NCBI GenBank assembly: GCA_947034895.1
Contig: OX344763.1
Span: 68,157,093-68,221,092, forward strand
DNA from: Rhytidiadelphus loreus
Lineage: Eukaryota > Streptophyta > Bryopsida > Hypnales > Hylocomiaceae
Length of the DNA: 64,000 bases
Direction: 5' to 3'
Below the pieces are notes generated by a model that was given only the letters and a program-made list of their open reading frames with translations, made no database searches and was not told the DNA's origin. How positions within the stretch are numbered: the stretch's first letter is position 1; every line of letters starts with the position of its first letter. Shown here one piece after another: positions 10,359 to 23,176 of the stretch. The position numbers and the translations under genes were made by a program.

Positions 10359-11412
10359 ACTCAAGAATTCAAAGAAATACGCAATTGCTCATCACATTGA
10401 ATGAACTTGTACGTGGAATGGAAATATGGAATTTGAACCATGCCTACTACTTTAATTCGCAAAAGTATATAAAGTCATTGAATTCCTATCAAGAAGAATG
10501 AAAAACATGAGGTGCAAGTTGCAAATATTCATAAACTCAAGAATTCAAAGAAATACGCAATTGCTCAACATATTGAAAGAACTTGTACATGGAATGGAAT
10601 TATGGATTTTGATCCATGCTTACTACTTTAATATGCAAAAGTATATAAAGTCATTAAATCCGTATCAAGAAGAATGGGAAACATGTCGTGCAAGTTGCAA
10701 ATATTCATAAACTCAAGAATTCAAAGAAATACGCAATTGCTCATCACATTGAATGAACTTGTACGTGGAATGGATTATGGAATTTCAACTACACCTAGTA
10801 CTATAATTCGTAAAAGTGTATAAAGTCATTGAATTCCTATCAAGAAGAATGGGAAACATGAGGTGCAAGTTGCAAATATTCATAAACTCAAGAATTCAAT
10901 GAAATACGCAATTGCTCATCACATTGAATGAACTTGTACGTGGAATGGAAATATGGAATATGAACCATGCCTACTACTTTAATTCGCAAAAGTATATAAA
11001 GTCATTGAATTCCTATCAAGAAGAATGGGAAACATGAGGTGCAAGTTGCAAATATTCATAAACTCAAGAAGTCAATGAAATACGCAATTGCTCATCACAT
11101 TGAATGAACTTGTACGTGGAATGGAAATATGGAATATAAACCATGCCTACTACTTTAATTCGCTAAAGTATATAAAGTCATTGAATTCCTATCAAGAAGA
11201 ATGAAAAACATGAGGTGCAAGTTGCAAATATTCATAAACTCAAGAATTCAAAGAAATACGCAATTCCTTAGCACATTGAATGACGTTGTACGTGGAATGG
11301 ATTATGGAATTTCAACTACACCTAGTATTATAATTCGCAAAAGTGTATAAAGTCATTGAATTCCTATCAAGAAGAATGGGAAACATGAGGTGCAAGTTGC
11401 AAATATTCATAA

Positions 11413-12993
11413 ACTCAAGAATTCAAAGAAATACGCAATTGCTCAACACATTGAATGAACTTGTACGTGGAATGGAAATATGGAATATGAACCATGCCTA
11501 CTACTTTAATTCGCAAAAGTATATAAAGTCATTGAATGCCTATCAAGAAGAATGGGAAACATGTCGTGCAAGTTGCAAATATTCATAAACTCAAGAATTC
11601 AAAGAAATACGCAATTGCTCATCACATTGAATGAACTTGTACGTGGAATGGATTATGGAATTTCAACTACACCTAGTACTATAATTCGCAAAAGTGTATA
11701 AAGTCATTGAATTCCTATCAAGAAGAATGGGAAACATGAGGTGCAAGTTGCAAATATTCATAATCTCAAGAATTCAATGAAATACGCAATTGCTCATCAC
11801 ATTGAATGAACTTGTACGGGGAATGGAAATATGGAATTTGAACCATGCCTACTACTTTAATTCGCAAAAGTATATAAAGTCATTGAATGCCTATCAAGAA
11901 GAATGGGAAACATGTCGTGCAAGTTGCAAATATTCATAAACTCAAGAATTCAAAGAAATACGCAATTCCTTAGCACATTGAATGACGTTGTACGTGGAAT
12001 GGATTATGGAATTCCAACTACACCTAGTACTATAATTCGCAAAAGTGTATAAAGTCATTGAATTCCTATCAAGAAGAATGGGAAACATGAGGTGCAAGTT
12101 GCAAATATTCATAAACTCAAGAATTCAATGAAATACGCAATTGCTCATCACATAGAATGAACTTGTACGGGGAATGGAAATATGGAATTTGAACCATGCC
12201 TACTACTTTAATTCGCAAAAGAATATAAAGTCATTGAATCCCTATCAAGAAGAATGCGAAACATGTCGTGCAAGTTGCAAATATTCATAAACTCAAGAAT
12301 TCAATGAAATACGCAATTGCTCATCACATTGAATGAACTTGTACGGGGAATGCAAATATGGAATTTGAACCATGCCTACTACTTTAATTCGCAAAAGTAT
12401 ATAAAGTCATTGAATTCCTATCAAGAAGAATGAAAAACATGAGGTGCAAGTTGCAAATATTCATAAACTCAAGAATTCAAAGAAATACGCAATTGCTCAA
12501 CACATTGAATGAACTTGTACATGGAATGGAATTATGGATTTTGAACCATGCTTACTACTTTAATATGCAAAAATATATAAAGTCATTAAATCCGTATCAA
12601 GAAGAATGGGAAACATGTGGTGCAAGTTGCAAATATTCATAAACTCAAGAATTCAAAGAAATACGCAATTGCTCATCATATTAAATGACGTTGTACGTGG
12701 AATGGATTATGGAATTTCAACTACACCTAGTACTATAATTCGTAAAAGTGTATAAAGTCATTGAATTCCTATCAAGAAGAATGGGAAACATGAGGTGCAA
12801 GTTGCAAATATTCATAAACTCAAGAATTCAATGAAATACGCAATTGCTCATCACATTGAATGAACTTGTACGGGGAATGGAAATATGGAATTTGAACCAT
12901 GCCTACTACTTTAATTCGCAAAAGTATATAAAGTCATTGAATTCCTATCAAGAAGAATGAAAAACGTGAGGTGCAAGTTGCAAATATTCATAA
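11413..12993 (+). repeat. Rearranged 9-monomer segment
   Basis: The length equals the 9-mer period but the order differs: A2, B1, A1, B hybrid, A1(CATAGAATG, AGAATATAAAG, AATGCGAAAC), A1(GGGGAATGCAAA), A3(GAACCATG, AAATATATAAAG), B hybrid(CATATTAAATGACG), A1. The A3 here has lost its dyad. AATGCGAAAC and CATAGAATG link it to monomer 16 of the 18-mer near 2640-2800. Confidence 0.82.
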
Positions 12994-14398
12994 ACTCAAG
13001 AATTCAAAGAAATACGCAATTGCTCAACACATTGAATGAACTTGTACGTGGAATGGAAATATGGAATATGAACCATGCCTACTACTTTAATTCGCAAAAG
13101 TATATAAAGTCATTGAATGCCTATCAAGAAGAATGGGAAACATGTCGTGCAAGTTGCAAATATTCATAAACTCAAGAATTCAAAGAAATACGCAATTCCT
13201 GAGCACATTGAATGACGTTGTACGTGGAATGGATTATGGAATTCCAACTACACCTAGGACTTTAATTCGCAAAAGTATATAAAGTCATTGAATTCCTATC
13301 AAGAAGAATGGGAAACATGTCGTGCAAGTTGCAAATATTCATAATCTCACGAATTCAAAGAAATACGCAATTCCTTAGCACATTGAATGACGTTGTACGT
13401 GGAATGGATTATGGAATTCCAACTACACCTAGTACTTTAATTCGCAAAAGTATATAAAGTCATTGAATCCCTATCAAGAAGAATGGGAAACATGAGGTGC
13501 AAGTTGCAAATATTCATAAACTCAAGAATTCAAAGAAATACGCAATTGCTCATCACATTGAATGAACTTGTACGTGGAATGGAAATATGGAATTTGAACC
13601 ATGCCTACTACTTTAATTCGCAAAAGTATATAAAGTCATTGAATTCCTATCAAGAAGAATGAAAAACATGAGGTGCAAGTTGCAAATATTCATAAACTCA
13701 AGAATTCAAAGAAATACGCAATTGCTCAAGACATTGAATGAACTTGTACATGGAATGGAATTATGGATTTTGATCCATGCTTACTACTTTAATATGCAAA
13801 AGTATATAAAGTCATTAAATCCGTATCAAGAAGAATGGGAAACATGTGGTGCAAGTTGCAAATATTCATAAACTCAAGAATTCAAAGAAATACGCAATTG
13901 CTCATCACATTGAATGAACTTGTACGTGGAATGGATTATGGAATTTCAACTACACCTAGTACTATAATTCGTAAAAGTGTATAAAGTCATTGAATTCCTA
14001 TCAAGAAGAATGGGAAACATGAGGTGCAAGTTGCAAATATTCATAAACTCAAGAATTCAATGAAATACGCAATTGCTCATCACATTGAATGAACTTGTAC
14101 GTGGAATGGAAATATGGAATATGAACCATGCCTACTACTTTAATTCGCAAAAGTATATAAAGTCATTGAATTCCTATCAAGAAGAATGGGAAACATGAGG
14201 TGCAAGTTGCAAATATTCATAAACTCAAGAAGTCAATGAAATACGCAATTGCTCATCACATTGAATGAACTTGTACGGGGAATGGAAATATGGAATTTGA
14301 ACCATGCCTACTACTTTAATTCGCAAAAGTATATAAAGTCATTGAATTCCTATTAAGAAGAATGAAAAACATGAGGTGCAAGTTGCAAATATTCATAA
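12994..14398 (+). repeat. 8-monomer HOR unit (1405 bp)
   Basis: The order is A2, B2-AvrII, B2-CTCACG, wt, A3(CAAGACATTG), B1(CGTAAAAG), A-ATATG, A(AAGAAGTCAATG joined to CGGGG and TTTGAACC). The last monomer fuses the marker of one slot with the body of A1, so one monomer of the 9-mer has been lost by exchange inside a monomer. It also contains CTATTAAGAAG. Confidence 0.85.
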
Positions 14399-16681
14399 AC
14401 TCAAGAATTCAAAGAAATACGCAATTGCTCAACACATTGAATGAACTTGTACGTGGAATGGAAATATGGAATATGAACCATGCCTACTACTTTAATTCGC
14501 AAAAGTATATAAAGTCATTGAATGCCTATCAAGAAGAATGGGAAACATGTCGTGCAAGTTGCAAATATTCATAAACTCAAGAATTCAAAGAAATACGCAA
14601 TTCCTGAGCACATTGAATGACGTTGTACGTGGAATGGATTATGGAATTCCAACTACACCTAGGACTTTAATTCGCAAAAGTATATAAAGTCATTGAATTC
14701 CTATCAAGAAGAATGGGAAACATGTCGTGCAAGTTGCAAATATTCATAATCTCACGAATTCAAAGAAATACGCAATTCCTTAGCACATTGAATGACGTTG
14801 TACGTGGAATGGATTATGGAATTCCAACTACACCTAGTACTTTAATTCGCAAAAGTATATAAAGTCATTGAATCCCTATGAAGAAGAATGGGAAACATGA
14901 GGTGCAAGTTGCAAATATTCATAAACTCAAGAATTCAAAGAAATACGCAATTGCTCATCACATTGAATGAACTTGTACGTGGAATGGAAATATGGAATTT
15001 GAACCATGCCTACTACTTTAATTCGCAAAAGTATATAAAGTCATTGAATTCCTATCAAGAAGAATGAAAAACATGAGGTGCAAGTTGCAAATATTCATAA
15101 ACTCAAGAATTCAATGAAATACGCAATTGCTCATCACATTGAATGAACTTGTACGTGGAATGGATTATGGAATTTCAACTACACCTAGTACTATAATTCG
15201 TAAAAGTGTATAAAGTCATTGAATTCCTATCAAGAAGAATGGGAAACATGAGGTGCAAGTTGCAAATATTCATAAACTCAAGAATTCAATGAAATACGCA
15301 ATTGCTCATCACATTGAATGAACTTGTACGTGGAATGGAAATATGGAATATGAACCATGCCTACTACTTTAATTCGCAAAAGTATATAAAGTCATTGAAT
15401 TCCTATCAAGAAGAATGGGAAACATGAGGTGCAAGTTGCAAATATTCATAAACTCAAGAAGTCAATGAAATACGCAATTGCTCATCACATTGAATGAACT
15501 TGTACGTGGAATGGAAATATGGAATATGAACCATGCCTACTACTTTAATTCGCTAAAGTATATAAAGTCATTGAATTCCTATCAAGAAGAATGAAAAACA
15601 TGAGGTGCAAGTTGCAAATATTCATAAACTCAAGAATTCAAAGAAATACGCAATTCCTTAGCACATTGAATGACGTTGTACGTGGAATGGATTATGGAAT
15701 TCCAACTACACCTAGTACTTTAATTCGCAAAAGTATATAAAGTCATTGAATCCCTAACAAGAAGAATGGGAAACATGTCGTGCAAGTTGCAAATATTCAT
15801 AAACTCAAGAATTCAATGAAATACGCAATTGCTCATCACATTGAATGAACTTGTACGTGGAATGGATTATGGAATTTCAACTACACCTAGTACTATAATT
15901 CGCAAAAGTGTATAAAGTCATTGAATTCCTATCAAGAAGAATGGGAAACATGAGGTGCAAGTTGCAAATATTCATAAACTCAAGAATTCAATGAAATACG
16001 CAATTGCTCATCACATTGAATGAACTTGTACGGGGAATGGAAATATGGAATTTGAACCATGCCTACTACTTTAATTCGCAAAAGTATATAAAGTCATTGA
16101 ATTCCTATCAAGAAGAATGAAAAACATGAGGTGCAAGTTGCAAATATTCATAAACTCAAGAATTCAATGAAATACGCAATTGCTCATCACATTGAATGAA
16201 CTTGTACGTGGAATGGAAATATGGAATATGAACCATGCCTACTACTTTAATTCGCAAAAGTATATAAAGTCATTGAATTCCTATCAAGAAGAATGGGAAA
16301 CATGAGGTGCAAGTTGCAAATATTCATAAACTCAAGAATTCAATGAAATACGCAATTGCTCATCACATTGAATGAACTTGTACGTGGAATGGAAATATGG
16401 AATATGAACCATGCCTACTACTTTAATTCGCAAAAGTATATAAAGTCATTGAATTCCTATCAAGAAGAATGAAAAACATGAGGTGCAAGTTGCAAATATT
16501 CATAAACTCAAGAATTCAATGAAATACGCAATTGCTCATCACATTGAATGAACTTGTACGGGGAATGGAAATATGGAATTTGAACCATGCCTACTACTTT
16601 AATTCGCAAAAGTATATAAAGTCATAGAATTCCTATCAAGAAGAATGAAAAACATGAGGTGCAAGTTGCAAATATTCATAA
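14399..16681 (+). repeat. 13-monomer HOR unit (2283 bp), A3 missing
   Basis: The order is A2, B2-AvrII, B2-CTCACG (CTATGAAGAAG as at about 8731), wt, B1 starting CAATGAAAT, A, A(AAGAAGTC, CGCTAAAG), B2(CCCTAAC), B1, A1, A, A, A1(TCATAGAATTCC). The A3 slot between wt and B1 is absent. TCATAGAATTCC at about 16623 is shared with about 9773, tying the two unit ends together. Confidence 0.85.
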
Positions 16682-19600
16682 ACTCAAGAATTCAAAGAAA
16701 TACGCAATTGCTCAACACATTGAATGAACTTGTACGTGGAATGGAAATATGGAATATGAACCATGCCTACTACTTTAATTCGCAAAAGTATATAAAGTCA
16801 TTGAATGCCTATCAAGAAGAATGGGAAACATGTCGTGCAAGTTGCAAATATTCATAAACTCAAGAATTCAAAGAAATACGCAATTGCTCATCACATTGAA
16901 TGAACTTGTACGTGGAATGGAAATATGGAATATGAACCATGCCTACTACTTTAATTCGCAAAAGTATATAAAGTCATTGAATTCCTATCAAGAAGAATGA
17001 AAAACATGAGGTGCAAGTTGCAAATATTCATAATCTCACGAATTCAAAGAAATACGCAATTCCTTAGCACATTGAATGACGTTGTACGTGGAATGGATTA
17101 TGGAATTCCAACTACACCTAGTACTTTAATTCGCAAAAGTATATAAAGTCATTGAATCCCTATCAAGAAGAATGGGAAACATGAGGTGCAAGTTGCAAAT
17201 ATTCATAAACTCAAGAATTCAAAGAAATACGCAATTGCTCATCACATTGAATGAACTTGTACGTGGAATGGAAATATGGAATTTGAACCATGCCTACTAC
17301 TTTAATTCGCAAAAGTATATAAAGTCATTGAATTCCTATCAAGAAGAATGAAAAACATGAGGTGCAAGTTGCAAATATTCATAAACTCAAGAATTCAAAG
17401 AAATACGCAATTGCTCAACACATTGAATGAACTTGTACATGGAATGGAATTATGGATTTTGATCCATGCTTACTACTTTAATATGCAAAAGTATATAAAG
17501 TCATTAAATCCGTATCAAGAAGAATGGGAAACATGTGGTGCAAGTTGCAAATATTCATAAACTCAAGAATTCAAAGAAATACGCAATTGCTCATCACATT
17601 GAATGAACTTGTACGTGGAATGGATTATGGAATTTCAACTACACCTAGTACTATAATTCGTAAAAGTGTATAAAGTCATTGAATTCCTATCAAGAAGAAT
17701 GGGAAACATGAGGTGCAAGTTGCAAATATTCATAAACTCAAGAATTCAATGAAATACGCAATTGCTCATCACATTGAATGAACTTGTACGGGGAATGGAA
17801 ATATGGAATTTGAACCATGCCTACTACTTTAATTCGCAAAAGTATATAAAGTCATTGAATCCCTATCAAGAAGAATGGGAAACATGTCGTGCAAGTTGCA
17901 AATATTCATAAACTCAAGAATTCAATGAAATACGCAATTGCTCATCACATTGAATGAACTTGTACGGGGAATGGAAATATGGAATTTGAACCATGCCTAC
18001 TACTTTAATTCGCAAAAGTATATAAAGTCATTGAATGCCTATCAAGAAGAATGGGAAACATGTCGTGCAAGTTGCAAATATTCATAAACTCAAGAATTCA
18101 AAGAAATACGCAATTCCTTAGCACATTGAATGACGTTGTACGTGGAATGGATTATGGAATTCCAACTACACCTAGTACTTTAATTCGCAAAAGTATATAA
18201 AGTCATTGAATCCCTAACAAGAAGAATGGGAAACATGTCGTGCAAGTTGCAAATATTCATAAACTCAAGAATTCAAAGAAATACGCAATTGCTCATCACA
18301 TTGAATGAACTTGTACGTGGAATGGATTATGGAATTTCAACTACACCTAGTACTATAATTCGCAAAAGTGTATAAAGTCATTGAATTCCTATCAAGAAGA
18401 ATGGGAAACATGAGGTGCAAGTTGCAAATATTCATAAACTCAAGAATTCAATGAAATACGCAATTGCTCATCACATTGAATGAACTTGTACGGGGAATGG
18501 AAATATGGAATTTGAACCATGCCTACTACTTTAATTCGCAAAAGTATATAAAGTCATTGAATTCCTATCAAGAAGAATGAAAAACATGAGGTGCAAGTTG
18601 CAAATATTCATAAACTCAAGAATTCAATGAAATACGCAATTGCTCATCACATTGAATGAACTTGTACGGGGAATGGAAATATGGAATTTGAACCATGCCT
18701 ACTACTTTAATTCGCAAAAGTATATAAAGTCATTGAATCCCTATCAAGAAGAATGGGAAACATGTGGTGCAAGTTGCAAATATTCATAAACTCAAGAATT
18801 CAAAGAAATACGCAATTGCTCATCACATTGAATGAACTTGTACGTGGAATGGATTATGAAATTTCAACTACACCTAGTACTTTAATTCGCAAAAGTATAT
18901 AAAGTCATTGAATCCCTATCAAGAAGAATGGGAAACATGAGGTGCAAGTTGCAAATATTCATAAACTCAAGAATTCAAAGAAATACGCAATTGCTCATCA
19001 CATTGAATGAACTTGTACGTGGAATGGAAATATGGAATTTGAACCATGCCTACTACTTTAATTCGCAAAAGTATATAAAGTCATTGAATTCCTATCAAGA
19101 AGAATGAAAAACATGAGGTGCAAGTTGCAAATATTCATAAACTCAAGAATTCAAAGAAATACGCAATTGCTCAACACATTGAATGAACTTGTACATGGAA
19201 TGGAATTATGGATTTTGATCCATGCTTACTACTTTAATATGCAAAAGTATATAAAGTCATTAAATCCGTATCAAGAAGAATGGGAAACATGTGGTGCAAG
19301 TTGCAAATATTCATAAACTCAAGAATTCAAAGAAATACGCAATTGCTCATCACATTGAATGAACTTGTACGTGGAATGGATTATGGAATTTCAACTACAC
19401 CTAGTACTATAATTCGTAAAAGTGTATAAAGTCATTGAATTCCTATCAAGAAGAATGGGAAACATGAGGTGCAAGTTGCAAATATTCATAAACTCAAGAA
19501 TTCAATGAAATACGCAATTGCTCATCACATTGAATGAACTTGTACGGGGAATGGAAATATGGAATTTGAACCATGCCTACTACTTTAATTCGCAAAAGTA

Positions 19601-20018
19601 TATAAAGTCATTGAATTCCTATCAAGAAGAATGAAAAACATGAGGTGCAAGTTGCAAATATTCATAAACTCAAGAATTCAATGAAATACGCAATTGCTCA
19701 TCACATTGAATGAACTTGTACGGGGAATGGAAATATGGAATTTGAACCATGCCTACTACTTTAATTCGCAAAAGTATATAAAGTCATTGAATCCCTATCA
19801 AGAAGAATGGGAAACATGTCGTGCAAGTTGCAAATATTCATAAACTCAAGAATTCAAAGATATACGCAATTGCTCATCACATTGAATGAACTTGTACGTG
19901 GAATGGATTATGAAATTTCAACTACACCTAGTACTATAATTCGCAAAAGTGTATAAAGTCATTGAATTCCTATCAAGAAGAATGGGAAACATGAGGTGCA
20001 AGTTGCAAATATTCATAA
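16682..20018 (+). repeat. 19-monomer segment with two A3 slots
   Basis: The order is A2, A, B2-CTCACG, wt, A3, B1, A1, A1, B2(CCCTAAC), B1, A1, A1(TGTGG), B(GATTATGAAATTTC), wt, A3, B1, A1, A1, B1(GATATACG, GAAATTTC). The A3-B1-A1 run occurs twice (17385 and 19141 on), 1756 bp or ten monomers apart. The AvrII monomer is missing. GATTATGAAATTTC occurs only near 18853 and 19909 in my reading. Confidence 0.84.
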
Positions 20019-20720
20019 ACTCAAGAATTCAAAGAAATACGCAATTGCTCAACACATTGAATGAACTTGTACGTGGAATGGAAATATGGAATATGAACCA
20101 TGCCTACTACTTTAATTCGCAAAAGTATATAAGGTCATTGAATCCCTATCAAGAAGAATGGGAAACATGTCGTGCAAGTTGCAAATATTCATAAACTCAA
20201 GAATTCAAAGATATACGCAATTGCTCATCACATTGAATGAACTTGTACGTGGAATGGATTATGGAATTTCAACTACACCTAGTACTATAATTCGCAAAAG
20301 TGTATAAAGTCATTGAATTCCTATCAAGAAGAATGGGAAACATGAGGTGCAAGTTGCAAATATTCATAAACTCAAGAATTCAATGAAATACGCAATTGCT
20401 CATCACATTGAATGAACTTGTACGGGGAATGGAAATATGGAATTTGAACCATGCCTACTACTTTAATTCGCAAAAGTATATAAAGTCATTGAATCCCTAT
20501 CAAGAAGAATGGGAAACATGTCGTGCAAGTTGCAAATATTCATAAACTCAAGAATTCAAAGAAATACGCAATTGCTCATCACATTGAATGAACTTGTACG
20601 TGGAATGGATTATGGAATTTCAACTACACCTAGTATTATAATTCGCAAAAGTGTATAAAGTCATTGAATTCCTATCAAGAAGAATGGGAAACATGAGGTG
20701 CAAGTTGCAAATATTCATAA
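20019..20720 (+). repeat. Tetramer unit related to the 6.3-7.9 kb block
   Basis: The order is A2 (variant ATAAGGTCATTG), B1(GATATACG), A1, B1(TAGTATTATAATTCG). The 702-bp length and the GATATACG and TAGTATT markers match the tetramer at 6321-7899. ATAAGGTC returns once, near 44359. This points to transfer of a segment between distant parts of the array. Confidence 0.83.
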
Positions 20721-23176
20721 ACTCAAGAATTCAAAGAAATACGCAATTGCTCAACACATTGAATGAACTTGTACGTGGAATGGAAATATGGAATATGAAC
20801 CATGCCTACTACTTTAATTCGCAAAAGTATATAAAGTCATTGAATGCCTATCAAGAAGAATGGGAAACATGTCGTGCAAGTTGCAAATATTCATAAACTC
20901 AAGAATTCAAAGAAATACGCAATTGCTCATCACATTGAATGAACTTGTACGTGGAATGGATTATGGAATTTCAACTACACCAAGTACTATAATTCGCAAA
21001 AGTGTATAAAGTCATTGAATTCCTATCAAGAAGAATGGGAAACATGAGGTGCAAGTTGCAAATATTCATAAACTCAAGAATTCAATGAAATACGCAATTG
21101 CTCATCACATTGAATGAACTTGTACGGGGAATGGAAATATGGAATTTGAACCATGCCTACTACTTTAATTCGCAAAAGTATATAAAGTCATTGAATGCCT
21201 ATCAAGAAGAATGGGAAACATGTCGTGCAAGTTGCAAATATTCATAAACTCAAGAATTCAAAGAAATACGCAATTCCTTAGCACATTGAATGACGTTGTA
21301 CGTGGAATGGATTATGGAATTCCAACTACACCTAGTACTTTAATTCGCAAAAGTGTATAAAGTCATTGAATTCCTATCAAGAAGAATGGGAAACATGAGG
21401 TGCAAGTTGCAAATATTCATAAACTCAAGAATTCAATGAAATACGCAATTGCTCATCACATTGAATGAACTTGTACGTGGAATGGAAATATGGAATTTGA
21501 ACCATGCCTACTACTTTAATTCGCAAAAGTATATAAAGTCATTGAATTCCTATCAAGAAGAATGAAAAACTTGAGGTGCAAGTTGCAAATATTCATAAAC
21601 TCAAGAATTCAAAGAAATACGCAATTGCTCAACACATTGAATGAACTTGTACGGGGAATGGAAATATGGAATATGAACCATGCCTACTACTTTAATTCGC
21701 AAAAGTATATAAAGTCATTGAATCCCTATCAAGAAGAATGGGAAACATGTGGTGCAAGTTGCAAATATTCATAAACTCAAGAATTCAAAGAAATACGCAA
21801 TTGCTCATCACATTGAATGAACTTGTACGTGGAATGGATTATGGAATTTCAACTACACCTAGTACTATAATTCGTAAAAGTGTATAAAGTCATTGAATTC
21901 CTATCAAGAAGAATGGGAAACATGAGGTGCAAGTTGCAAATATTCATAAACTCAAGAATTCAATGAAATACGCAATTGCTCAACACATTGAATGAACTTG
22001 TACGTGGAATGGAAATATGGAATATGAACCATGCCTACTACTTTAATTCGCAAAAGTATATAAAGTCATTGAATGCCTATCAAGAAGAATGGGAAACATG
22101 TCGTGCAAGTTGCAAATATTCATAAACTCAAGAATTCAAAGAAATACGCAATTGCTCATCACATTGAATGAACTTGTACGTGGAATGGATTATGGAATTT
22201 CAACTACACCTAGTACTATAATTCGTAAAAGTGTATAAAGTCATTGAATTCCTATCAAGAAGAATGGGAAACATGAGGTGCAAGTTGCAAATATTCATAA
22301 ACTCAAGAATTCAAAGAAATACGCAATTCCTTAGCACATTGAATGACGTTGTACGTGGAATGGATTATGGAATTCCAACTACACCTAGGACTTTAATTCG
22401 CAAAAGTATATAAAGTCATTGAATCCCTAACAAGAAGAATGGGAAACATGTCGTGCAAGTTGCAAATATTCATAAACTCAAGAATTCAAAGAAATACGCA
22501 ATTGCTCATCACATTGAATGAACTTGTACGTGGAATGGATTATGGAATTTCAACTACACCTAGTACTATAATTCGCAAAAGTGTATAAAGTCATTGAATT
22601 CCTATCAAGAAGAATGGGAAACATGTCGTGCAAGTTGCAAATATTCATAAACTCAAGAATTCAAAGATATACGCAATTGCTCATCACATTGAATGAACTT
22701 GTACGTGGAATGGATTATGGAATTTCAACTACACCTAGTATTATAATTCGCAAAAGTGTATAAAGTCATTGAATTCCTATCAAGAAGAATGGGAAACATG
22801 AGGTGCAAGTTGCAAATATTCATAAACTCAAGAATTCAAAGAAATACGCAATTGCTCAACACATTGAATGAACTTGTACGTGGAATGGAAATATGGAATT
22901 TGAACCATGCCTACTACTTTAATTCGCAAAAGTATATAAAGTCATTGAATCCCTATCAAGAAGAATGGGAAACATGTCGTGCAAGTTGCAAATATTCATA
23001 AACTCAAGAATTCAAAGATATACGCAATTGCTCATCACATTGAATGAACTTGTACGTGGAATGGATTATGGAATTTCAACTACACCTAGTATTATAATTC
23101 GCAAAAGTGTATAAAGTCATTGAATTCCTATCAAGAAGAATGGGAAACATGAGGTGCAAGTTGCAAATATTCATAA
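20721..23176 (+). repeat. 14-monomer HOR unit (2456 bp), first copy
   Basis: The order is A2, B1(CACCAAGTAC), A1, B2(GTGTAT), wt, A(AAACTTGAGG before it; CGGGG, ATATG), B1, A2-like, B1, B2-AvrII(CCCTAAC), B1, B1(GATATACG), A, B1(TAGTATT). The first six slots repeat 2456 bp downstream with the private CACCAAGTAC (about 20979/23435) and AACTTGAGG (about 21568/24024). Confidence 0.86.

Larger units (their letters stand above)
9833..11412 (+). repeat. 9-monomer HOR unit, second copy with altered end
   Basis: The first eight slots match the unit before it (A2, B2-AvrII, B2-CTCACG, wt, A3, B1, A, A with AAGAAGTCAATG and CGCTAAAG). The last slot is a B hybrid: TTCCTTAG and GAATGACG on the left as in B2, TTTCAACT and TAGTATTATAATTCG on the right as in B1. 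A3 here carries ACATATTGAAAGAAC and ends TGTCG instead of TGTGG. Confidence 0.87.
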
